NCBI GenBank assembly: GCA_900541795.1
Contig: UQLC01000008.1
Coordinates: 1-64,000 of the forward strand
Length of the DNA: 64,000 nucleotides
DNA from: an uncultured Collinsella sp.
GTDB taxonomy: Bacteria > Actinomycetota > Coriobacteriia > Coriobacteriales > Coriobacteriaceae
Direction: 5' to 3'
Under the pieces are notes generated by a model that worked only from the letters and a program-made list of their open reading frames with translations, was not told the DNA's origin and did no database searches. This document shows, one piece after another, positions 26,845 through 34,230 of the stretch (position 1 is the first letter of the stretch; every line of letters begins with the position of its first letter). Position numbers and translations under genes: made by a program.

Positions 26845-29337
26845 TTAGCTGATTCCCACAAACATGCAGCCCGAGGTCGCCCCGCGCAGGCGGACGGCGG
26901 GCTTGCGGCCGGCTTGAGCCGCCTCGACGGCGCGACGGACGCGAGCGACGGCACGGCCAATCTCATCGGCCTCGAGCAAGGTTCCGTCGACCATAAGACG
27001 ACGGACGCCGGCGTCGAGCAACTGCGGTACCTGCGGCGTGAGGTCGATGGGGTAGGCGTCGTACAAGCGAGAGCGGCCGTGGATGTCGGTGTGCACGGGC
27101 ATGACCTTTCCGTCGATATTCTTGAGCGACAGCTTGCGGGCGCGCAGACGGCAGCTGGCACAATCGTGGATGCAGCCATTGGCCACCTGCAGGATGCAAT
27201 GCTCGCTTGTCATGACGCGCGGGCGGCCAAAGACGGTGATGCCCAGAGCCGCGGGCGCGGCGGCGCCGAGCGAGACAATCTCGTCGAGTGTGATCTCGGG
27301 CGAGAGCCAAAACGCACCGGCTCCGCGCTTGGCAAGCGCCTCCATGCAGGGCGTGTTGTGCACCGGCAGGCAAGAGCGAATCTCGGCCGTGGCGCCAACC
27401 TGGGAGGCCAGGGCAAGCTCAGAGATGTTGCCAATAGCGACCGTAGCGCCGGCAACAACCCACGGGTCGACGCGTACGTGGTCAACGGCACGGCAGACCT
27501 CGTCGAGCACGGGCACGATGCCCTGCTCAAATGCGTCGGCGGGGGAGAGCTCGGCCGCATCGAGCGCGTCGGTGGTCATGTAGATGCGCGTTGCACCCTC
27601 CGCTCGCGCTGCCTCGGCGGCCTCGAGCGAGGTGACGGTGGCGCAGATCTGCGGCTCGTCGCGGTAGTGCTCGGGCATGGGCCGCGTACATTTGTCGAGC
27701 ACCGGCAGCTCGAGCGTGCGGGCACGCTCGTCATACGGTGCCAGAATGGCCTCCTCCAGCGCCTTGCAGGCGGCGGCGCGCACCTTGTGCACGGCGGAGA
27801 AGCCCATGCCGCAGCCCTTATCGAGCGCCACATCAAAGCTCGCGGACTCAAAGGGCGAGGACCCCATGCGGCCCACATGCTCTACCAGATCGGACGCCTC
27901 GACCGCGCGGGTCTTGGCGGCCTCGACGGTAAAGCCCGTGGCCGTGGCCGTAAGCGAAGGGGCGTCGCAGCAAGTAAGCGTGACGGCAAACGGTTCGCCC
28001 AAACGCGCCACAACGGTTACATCAACGGCGCGGCGGCGCAGCACATCGCGCTTGAGCGCGGCGCCGGCAGCGTCAATGGCGCGCTGGCTTCGAATCACGC
28101 GCACGCGGCAGCCCTCGGGCATGCTGCGAGGCGCGCGGCACTCGATGATGTCACCGGCGGCGGCATCATCGGCGGCAATGGTGGTCAGGAACTGGTCAAA
28201 CTCGTTATCGTGGCGAAGCTCCAGCAGGTCGCCCTTGCCCACGGGCTCAAACAACTCAATGCGGGCGATGGCGGCGCGCCGACGGCGGTCGTCGGGCTTG
28301 AGGCCGCGCACATCGCGGTTGGCCGGGCGGCTGCCCAGCACCGTGCCCACGATCTGGCCGCGGTTGTTGGAGCGCTCGTAGCTCATCATCTCGTCACCCG
28401 AGGTACCGTCTTGGTAGGCGTGCGTAAAGTCGCGGTTAAAGCAGCGCTTGAGCTGTCGCTGGCGGGCCGCATCCTCATCCTTAGAGGTCGAAACATCGGC
28501 CAGCATGTCATCAATCTGATGACGATACACGTCGACGATGGAATACACGTAATCGGGGGCCTTCATGCGGCCCTCGAGCTTGAGCGATGCGGCGCCGGCG
28601 TCATACAGACGGTGAACAAGCTGCGAAGTGTTGGTGTCGCGCGGGCACAGCGCGCGCTCGCGACCGGCAGGGGAGAGCGAGCGGCCGTTCTCGTCGATCA
28701 GCTCGTAGGGCAGGCGGCAGGGCTGGGCGCACATGCCGCGGTTGGCCGATCGTCCCGCCATGGCAAAGCTCGAAAGCAGGCACAGACCCGAGTAGCAAAA
28801 GCAGATGGCGCCGTGGCTAAAGACCTCAAGGTCCACATCGGGCGCGGCGTCGTGGATGGCGGCGATCTCGTCGATGGAGAGCTCGCGCGAGAGAGTCACG
28901 CGGTCGGCGCCCTGCTCGCGGCACCAAAGCGTTCCGCGGTCATCATGGATGTTCGCCTGGGTCGAGATGTGCGTCTCGATGCCGGGCATCGTGCGCTTGA
29001 CCTCAAAGAACAGGCCCCAGTCCTGGATGATGAAGGCGTCGGCGCCCAGCGTGGAGCAGCGATGGATGAGCTGCAGCGCATCGCCCATCTCGGACTGCTT
29101 GATGACGATGTTGACCGTGACGTAGACGCGCGACCCGGCTAGATGTGCGGCGCGGCAGGCTTGCTCAAAGGCCTCGTCGGTAAAGTTGGTGGCCTTGCGG
29201 CGGGCGTTGAAGCTGCCCATGCCGCAATAGATGGCGTCTGCCCCCGCGGCGAGTGCGGCGGCAAAGGGCTCGGGCCCTCCGGCGGGCGCCAAAAGCTCGG
29301 GTCTGCGGTTAGTGGTTCGGCTGGCGGTTGCGGTCAT
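26845..29337 (-). CDS. U32 family peptidase with DUF3656-like region
   Basis: The 830-residue product opens with RPELLAPAGG and contains the U32 signature EVFSHGAICFCYSGLC with nearby GRSANRGMCAQPCR (about residues 170-205). A long middle and C-terminal region follows, with a second barrel-like part containing CIHDCASCRLRA. Family relatives such as RlhA hydroxylate 23S rRNA or act as radical/iron-sulfur proteins rather than true proteases. The adjacent rRNA-modifying RluA homologue supports an rRNA role here, as an inference. Confidence 0.82.
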   Translation of the reverse strand: MTATASRTTNRRPELLAPAGGPEPFAAALAAGADAIYCGMGSFNARRKATNFTDEAFEQACRAAHLAGSRVYVTVNIVIKQSEMGDALQLIHRCSTLGADAFIIQDWGLFFEVKRTMPGIETHISTQANIHDDRGTLWCREQGADRVTLSRELSIDEIAAIHDAAPDVDLEVFSHGAICFCYSGLCLLSSFAMAGRSANRGMCAQPCRLPYELIDENGRSLSPAGRERALCPRDTNTSQLVHRLYDAGAASLKLEGRMKAPDYVYSIVDVYRHQIDDMLADVSTSKDEDAARQRQLKRCFNRDFTHAYQDGTSGDEMMSYERSNNRGQIVGTVLGSRPANRDVRGLKPDDRRRRAAIARIELFEPVGKGDLLELRHDNEFDQFLTTIAADDAAAGDIIECRAPRSMPEGCRVRVIRSQRAIDAAGAALKRDVLRRRAVDVTVVARLGEPFAVTLTCCDAPSLTATATGFTVEAAKTRAVEASDLVEHVGRMGSSPFESASFDVALDKGCGMGFSAVHKVRAAACKALEEAILAPYDERARTLELPVLDKCTRPMPEHYRDEPQICATVTSLEAAEAARAEGATRIYMTTDALDAAELSPADAFEQGIVPVLDEVCRAVDHVRVDPWVVAGATVAIGNISELALASQVGATAEIRSCLPVHNTPCMEALAKRGAGAFWLSPEITLDEIVSLGAAAPAALGITVFGRPRVMTSEHCILQVANGCIHDCASCRLRARKLSLKNIDGKVMPVHTDIHGRSRLYDAYPIDLTPQVPQLLDAGVRRLMVDGTLLEADEIGRAVARVRRAVEAAQAGRKPAVRLRGATSGCMFVGIS

Positions 29338-29636
29338 ATCCTGCCTTTCAAAATGCTCAGATATTCAAAAGTATAGTGGTGCCGTTGCGGCAGGCGATGC
29401 CCGTGCTCCAAGCGGGATAAAGTCTTCAGCAGCTTGGGCTGGCTGACCTCGTGGAGAACCGTTCAGCGGTTCGGGGAAACCGTTGGGCGATAAAATATTC
29501 TCGCAACGTGATAATAATCTTGCATCAAACAGAAACCTTGAGTACTATCCCAATCAAGCGCGGTGTTCAGACCGAATTGTGCCTCCCGGTGCGAACGCCG
29601 CGCTCACGCTCTCTATTTGATTGTAAGGAGAAAAAC
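29338..29636. other. Divergent intergenic region, U32 gene and ridA
   Basis: On the minus strand a TATACT (complement of 29370-29375) lies about 35 bp before the U32 start and may be its -10 box. Toward ridA there is an AT-rich stretch at 29490-29525 with no clear boxes. No gene is seen. Confidence 0.4.
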
Positions 29637-30014
29637 ATGAGCAAGACCGTCGTGTCTTCCGATAACGCACCCGCAGCCATCGGCCCGTATTCCCCCGGTA
29701 TCCAGGCCGGCAACATGGTGTTCCTGTCCGGCCAGCTGGGCATCGATCCCGCGACCGGCAAGATGCCCGAGGGCGTCGAGGCCCAGGCCAAGCAGTCCCT
29801 CGCCAACGTCGAGGCCCTGCTGACCGCTGCCGGCGCCACTTTTGCCGATGTCGTCAAGACCACGGTCTACCTGGCCGACATCGCCGACTTCGCCGCCGTG
29901 AACGAGATCTACGCCTCCAAGTTCGAGGCCCCGTTCCCCGCGCGCAGCGCTTTCCAGGTTGCCGCTCTTCCGGCTGGCGGTCTGGTCGAGATCGAGGTCG
30001 TCGCCGCTCTCTAA
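29637..30014 (+). CDS. ridA: RidA family reactive intermediate deaminase
   Basis: RidA hydrolyses 2-aminoacrylate-type enamines made by PLP lyases. The 125-residue product matches the YjgF/YER057c/UK114 family, with AIGPYSPGIQAG, FLSGQLGIDP and the active-site ARSAFQVAALPAGGLVEIE end containing the key Arg. It starts behind AAGGAGAAA. DpaL, encoded at 53550, releases an aminoacrylate, so a functional link to this cluster is plausible though not shown. Confidence 0.93.
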   Translation: MSKTVVSSDNAPAAIGPYSPGIQAGNMVFLSGQLGIDPATGKMPEGVEAQAKQSLANVEALLTAAGATFADVVKTTVYLADIADFAAVNEIYASKFEAPFPARSAFQVAALPAGGLVEIEVVAAL

Positions 30015-30048
30015 GGCGTTGGCCACAACTTAACATGACATGCAAAAA

Positions 30049-30082
30049 GACCCTGCAGCGCGTGCGAGCTGCAGGGTCTTTT
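30049..30082. terminator. Bidirectional terminator between ridA and the YheO-type gene
   Basis: GACCCTGCAG and CTGCAGGGTC form a perfect 10-bp stem with a 10-base loop, followed by TTTT on the right and preceded by AAAAA on the left. It serves both convergent genes. Confidence 0.9.
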
Positions 30083-30126
30083 GTCAAGTGACGGATCGCT
30101 TGTGGAGCCGCGCTCCATTTTGCTCG

Positions 30127-30783
30127 TTAGCCCTCCTTGCGAACTTTTTGCAGGTAGCGGTAGACGCTGGGCTCCGAGATGCCCAGCGCGGTGGCGGCGC
30201 AGGCCACGGCGCCCTTGAGCATGAACACCCCGTTGCCGTTGAGGTGGCGAATGACGTCCACGCGGTCGCTCTGACCAAGCGACGCTACATCCAGCCCGCG
30301 CGCGCTCAGCAACTCGGCAATGCTGCGGTCGATGAGCTCCTGTGTGGACTCCGAAAGGCTTTCGACCTCGATAGGGGCGGGCTCCGTGCGCGTCGGCGCC
30401 GCGTCGAAGCACGCCATGAGCTGCTGCGCCATGGCGTTGATGGAGCGTACCGTGGAAAGGTCGGTGTTGACGCAGAGCATACCGACGATCTCGTCATTCT
30501 CGCGGATAAAGTACGTCGCTGACTCCAACGTCTTGCCGCCGGCACCGCGCCCCTCGTAGCCCGTAATAAACGGCAGGTCGCGATACTTGGGATCGTGCAT
30601 GATCTTGAGCGCCAGATCGGTGGCGGGACCGCCGACCTTGCGGCCGCTCACGATGCCGTTGCGAATATCGACGATGGCGTGGTCGGGATCCGAGAAATCG
30701 TGCAGCACGATTTCGCTGTTTTTGCCGAGTATCTGCTCCAGAAAATCGACCATCGGCAAAAAGCGACGTACGGTCTCGTTCAC
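30127..30783 (-). CDS. YheO-type (PAS plus HTH) transcriptional regulator 1
   Basis: The 218-residue product has an N-terminal YheO-like PAS domain (about 10-120; GKNSEIVLHDFSD, NGIVSGRKVGGP, TYFIRENDEIVGMLCVN) and a C-terminal helix-turn-helix (about 165-218; ALGISEPSVYRYLQKVRK). DauR of Pseudomonas belongs to this family. Translation starts at GTG behind AAAGGAG. It diverges from the purine permease gene and is the likely regulator of the first half of the purine cluster. Confidence 0.85.
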   Translation of the reverse strand: MNETVRRFLPMVDFLEQILGKNSEIVLHDFSDPDHAIVDIRNGIVSGRKVGGPATDLALKIMHDPKYRDLPFITGYEGRGAGGKTLESATYFIRENDEIVGMLCVNTDLSTVRSINAMAQQLMACFDAAPTRTEPAPIEVESLSESTQELIDRSIAELLSARGLDVASLGQSDRVDVIRHLNGNGVFMLKGAVACAATALGISEPSVYRYLQKVRKEG

Positions 30784-31019
30784 GGGTAACTCCTTTGGGT
30801 GAAATCGGAAATGTTCATAACAATTTTTTCTCATGGTAACACGCTGCCCATCATCTCGTATATCCGCAGGTACATTGCATAATGCAGACGAACGGTAGGA
30901 ATTTAGCGGTAAACGGTTGACCAAAAGAAATGTTAGATGTTATTTTGACTAGACACTTTCCTGACCTGCGGAAATGCGTTATTTCAGCTGAAGAATAGTC
31001 TGATAACAAAAAATTATTA

Positions 31020-31048
31020 TTGAGAATGAGAATCATCTTTAATACGAT
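31020..31048 (+). promoter_or_regulatory. Promoter of the first purine operon with Fur-like box
   Basis: A -35 TTGAGA (31020-31025), 17 bases, then -10 TACGAT (31043-31048). The bases 31022-31040, GAGAATGAGAATCATCTTT, agree with the classical Fur box at 14 of 19 positions and cover the spacer, so an iron-responsive repressor could block this promoter. The rest of the 352-bp divergent region is AT-rich, with a partial AACAAA site near 31005. Confidence 0.5.
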
Positions 31049-31135
31049 ATGCAATGAAGGCACAACCTCAACCCCGCACTGCGTCACAATAGAGCGTTAG
31101 ATGCGAAAACAACTACTTCGAGGATTGGTGGTCAA

Positions 31136-32530
31136 ATGACCCAGGAGACGGTTACGAACGGCACTGAAGCCCTGTTCACTCGTGAAGGCATGCCTCCCGT
31201 TAAGGAAATGATCCCGTGTGCCCTTCAACACGTACTGGCATCGTTTGCCGGCATCATTACCCCGGCGGTCATCATGGCCGGCGTCTACGGCTTTAATAGC
31301 CAGCAGAGCACCGACATCATCCAGGTCGCGCTCATTCTTTCGGCGATCGACACGGCCCTTCAGGCCTTCGCTCCCTTCCGTCGCATCGGCGGCGGCCTGC
31401 CCATCGTCATGGGCGTTTCGTTCGCGTTCCTGCCGGCCCTGCAGGCCATGGGCGCCTCGGGCTTTAGCTTTGGTGCGCTGCTGGGTGGCGAGATCGTCGG
31501 CGGCGCCGTCGCGGTCCTCTTTGGCCTGGCCTACAGCAAGATCAAGTGGCTGTTCCCGCCCGTCGTGACCGGTACGGTCATCTTCTCCATCGGCGTTTCG
31601 CTGTATCCCACGGCCGTCAAGTATATGGCCGGCGGTATGGGTACGCCGCTGTGGGGCACCCCGCAGGCCTGGTGCGTCGCTCTTATCACCTTCGCCGTGG
31701 TCTTTGCGCTCGCCAACTTTGGCAAGGGCACGCTCAAGCTGGGATCCGTGTTCTTTGGCATGATCGTTGGCATGATCGTCTCCATCCCCTTTGGCATGAT
31801 CGACTTCTCCAGCGTCGCCACCGCTCAGGTCTTCGCCCTTCCCAAGCTCATGCCCTACGCGCTCGAGTTTGATCCCGAGGTCTGCATTACCCTCGCCGTC
31901 GTGTTCCCCATGGTTGCCATTCAGGTTATCGGTGACGTCTCTGCTGCTTGCCTTGGTTCCATCGACCGCATGCCCACCGAGCGCGAGCTCTCCGGCGCTA
32001 TCGTGTCCCAGGGCCTCACCTCCATGGTCGGCGGCCTGCTGGGCGGTCTTCCCACCAGCGCCCTTGGCCAGAACGTGGGCATCATCTGCTCCAACAAGGT
32101 CGTCAACAAGTGGGTCTTTGTGATCATCGCGGCCGTCTTTGCCATCGCCGGTCTGTTCCCGCAGCTCTCTGCCGTCCTTTCCGCTATCCCGCAGCCCGTC
32201 ATCGGCGGCGCGACCGTTGGCGTCTTTGGCACCATCACCATGAACGGTGTGCGCATGTTCACCCGCGAGGGCCTCACGCAGCGCACTACCACCATCGTCG
32301 GTACCTCCGTCGTCTTTGGCCTGGGTATTTGGATGGCCAGCGGTTGCCTTGCCGGCGAGGGTATGCCCACCTGGGTGTCCACCGTCATCGGCTCCAATGC
32401 CGTAACCCCCACCGCCATCATGGCCATTGTCCTTAACCTGATCCTTCCGCAGACGCCGGTCGTGGCTCAGCACATCGATGCCGCCAAGGACGCTGCCGTG
32501 GATCTGGTCTTGCCCGAGAGCAAGAAGTAG
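31136..32530 (+). CDS. NCS2 family nucleobase permease (xanthine/urate type)
   Basis: This proton symporter for purines has 464 residues and about 12-14 membrane segments. The family QH motif appears in ALQHVLASF (about 29-37) and the nucleobase-ascorbate signature in ALGQNVGIICSN (about 308-319). The substrate is probably xanthine or urate because the next genes encode purine catabolism. It heads an operon with ssnA, ygfK, a ferredoxin and xdh. Confidence 0.88.
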   Translation: MTQETVTNGTEALFTREGMPPVKEMIPCALQHVLASFAGIITPAVIMAGVYGFNSQQSTDIIQVALILSAIDTALQAFAPFRRIGGGLPIVMGVSFAFLPALQAMGASGFSFGALLGGEIVGGAVAVLFGLAYSKIKWLFPPVVTGTVIFSIGVSLYPTAVKYMAGGMGTPLWGTPQAWCVALITFAVVFALANFGKGTLKLGSVFFGMIVGMIVSIPFGMIDFSSVATAQVFALPKLMPYALEFDPEVCITLAVVFPMVAIQVIGDVSAACLGSIDRMPTERELSGAIVSQGLTSMVGGLLGGLPTSALGQNVGIICSNKVVNKWVFVIIAAVFAIAGLFPQLSAVLSAIPQPVIGGATVGVFGTITMNGVRMFTREGLTQRTTTIVGTSVVFGLGIWMASGCLAGEGMPTWVSTVIGSNAVTPTAIMAIVLNLILPQTPVVAQHIDAAKDAAVDLVLPESKK

Positions 32531-32546
32531 CCAATTCGGTGCTATT

Positions 32547-32578
32547 CGCCGGCGGACGCATCGCCTCGTCCGCCGGCG
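32547..32578 (+). promoter_or_regulatory. Strong intercistronic stem-loop after the permease gene
   Basis: CGCCGGCGGACG pairs perfectly with CGTCCGCCGGCG over 12 bp, with an 8-base loop and no T run. A second small hairpin (TCAGAGG/CCTCTGA, 32684-32709) lies just before the ssnA ribosome site. Such stems often protect or process mRNA between cistrons. Confidence 0.5.
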
Positions 32579-32726
32579 CCATGCGGCGCCAAGCCGCACT
32601 TCAAAGGGCTTGTCCCTTTGGTGAAGCGTTGACGGGAGAGGGCCCGTTTCCGGTGTAGGCCGGCGCTTCGCACTTCCGCCATGTCAGAGGTGTCAAACCC
32701 CGCCTCTGATGTTGAAGGGAGCATTT

Positions 32727-34082
32727 ATGCTTCTGGTCGCTAACGGTTCCGTCTTTACCCGCAACGCTCAGACTCCGTTCATTCCCAACGGTGCGGTCGC
32801 CATTGACGGAGATACGATTGTCGAAGTGGGCCCCGAGCGCGAGCTCAAGGCCAAGTACCCGGATGCCGAGTACGTCGACGCCCAGGGCAACCTCATCATG
32901 CCCGGACTTATCAACTGCCACACCCACATCTACTCGGGTCTGGCCCGCGGCCTTGCCATTAAGGGCTGCAACCCCACCAACTTCCTGGAGAATCTTGAGC
33001 AGCAGTGGTGGAAGATTGACGACAACCTGACGCTCGACGGCACCAAGGCAAGCGCCTATGCCACGATTTTGGATTCCATCCGCGACGGCGTCACCACGAT
33101 CTTCGATCACCACGCGAGCTTCTGCGAGATTCCGGGCAGTCTCTTTACCATTAAGGACGCCGCTCAGGAGCTGGGCATGCGTTCGTGCCTGTGCTACGAG
33201 GTTTCCGACCGCCGTGGCCAGGAAAAGTGCGATCAGGCTATTGCCGAGAACGCCGAGTTTGCCCAGTGGGCCGCCAAGGAGCGTCGCGATAACGACAACC
33301 ACATGATCGCCGCCATGTTTGGCGGTCACGCCACCTTTACGCTGTCGGACGAGACCATGGATAAGATGGCCGAGGCCAACAATGGCCTGACCGGCTTCCA
33401 CATCCACGTGTGCGAGGGCATGAACGATGTGTGGGACTCCCGCCTCAACCGCGGCGGCATCAGCCCCGTCGAGCGCCTGCTGCAGCACAACCTGCTCGGT
33501 CCCGACACCATGCTCGGCCACTGCATCCACGTGACGCCCGCCGAGATGGATGTCGTCAAGGAGTCCGGCACCTGGCTGGTTAACAACCCCGAATCCAATA
33601 TGGGCAACGCTGTGGGCTGCGCCCCCGTGCTCGAGTTCTTCCGCCGCGGCATCCCCGTGTGCATGGGCACCGACGCCTACACCCACGATATGCTCGAGAG
33701 CCTTAAGGTCTTCCTGATCATTCAGCGCCACAACGCCGCTATGCCCAACGTGGGCTGGTGTGAGGCCATGACCATGCTGTTCGAGAATAACGCCAAGATG
33801 GCCAGCAAGTATTTCGATCGCAAGCTCGGTGTGCTCGAGGCCGGCGCTGCCGCCGACGTCATCGTCATGGACTACAAGCCCTTTACGCCGCTGAGCGAGG
33901 AGAACATCGACGGCCACATGCTCTTTGGCATGATGGGCAAAAACTGCCGCACCACCATCATCAATGGCCGCGTCCTGTACAAGGATCGCGAGTTTGTCGG
34001 CATTGATGAGGACAAGATCAACGCGTGGACCATGGCTGAGTCCAAGAAGCTCTGGAGCACGCTCAACGATCGCGCCTACTAA
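32727..34082 (+). CDS. ssnA: SsnA-like putative aminohydrolase/chlorohydrolase
   Basis: The 451-residue metal-dependent hydrolase of the amidohydrolase superfamily has the HxH site NCHTHIYSG (His65, His67), later His in FHIHVCEG and LGHCIHV, and the catalytic Asp in CMGTDAYTHD. It matches the SsnA family found beside Se-dependent molybdenum hydroxylases, part of gut bacterial purine and urate degradation. A ring-opening or deamination step is likely. The ATG at 32727 follows GAAGGGA; an ATG 18 bases upstream lacks a site. Confidence 0.85.
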   Translation: MLLVANGSVFTRNAQTPFIPNGAVAIDGDTIVEVGPERELKAKYPDAEYVDAQGNLIMPGLINCHTHIYSGLARGLAIKGCNPTNFLENLEQQWWKIDDNLTLDGTKASAYATILDSIRDGVTTIFDHHASFCEIPGSLFTIKDAAQELGMRSCLCYEVSDRRGQEKCDQAIAENAEFAQWAAKERRDNDNHMIAAMFGGHATFTLSDETMDKMAEANNGLTGFHIHVCEGMNDVWDSRLNRGGISPVERLLQHNLLGPDTMLGHCIHVTPAEMDVVKESGTWLVNNPESNMGNAVGCAPVLEFFRRGIPVCMGTDAYTHDMLESLKVFLIIQRHNAAMPNVGWCEAMTMLFENNAKMASKYFDRKLGVLEAGAAADVIVMDYKPFTPLSEENIDGHMLFGMMGKNCRTTIINGRVLYKDREFVGIDEDKINAWTMAESKKLWSTLNDRAY

Positions 34083-34097
34083 TTACAAGTAGATTCA

Positions 34098-34157
34098 CGC
34101 GCGCCGGATGTTTCGCCGCATCCGACGCGCGTATAGGCGACCTCCGCGGGGTCGCCG
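34098..34157 (+). promoter_or_regulatory. Paired stem-loops between ssnA and ygfK
   Basis: CGCGCGCCGGATG pairs with CATCCGACGCGCG (34098-34131), and GGCGACC pairs with GGTCGCC (34137-34157). Neither has a T run, so processing or stabilisation of the polycistronic mRNA is more likely than termination. Confidence 0.5.
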
Positions 34158-34230
34158 GCGCTGTGCTAGCGCTACACCGTATTTGCGCCCGCCGCGCGGT
34201 CTCGCCGGGCGTTACAGAGAGGAGCTCATT

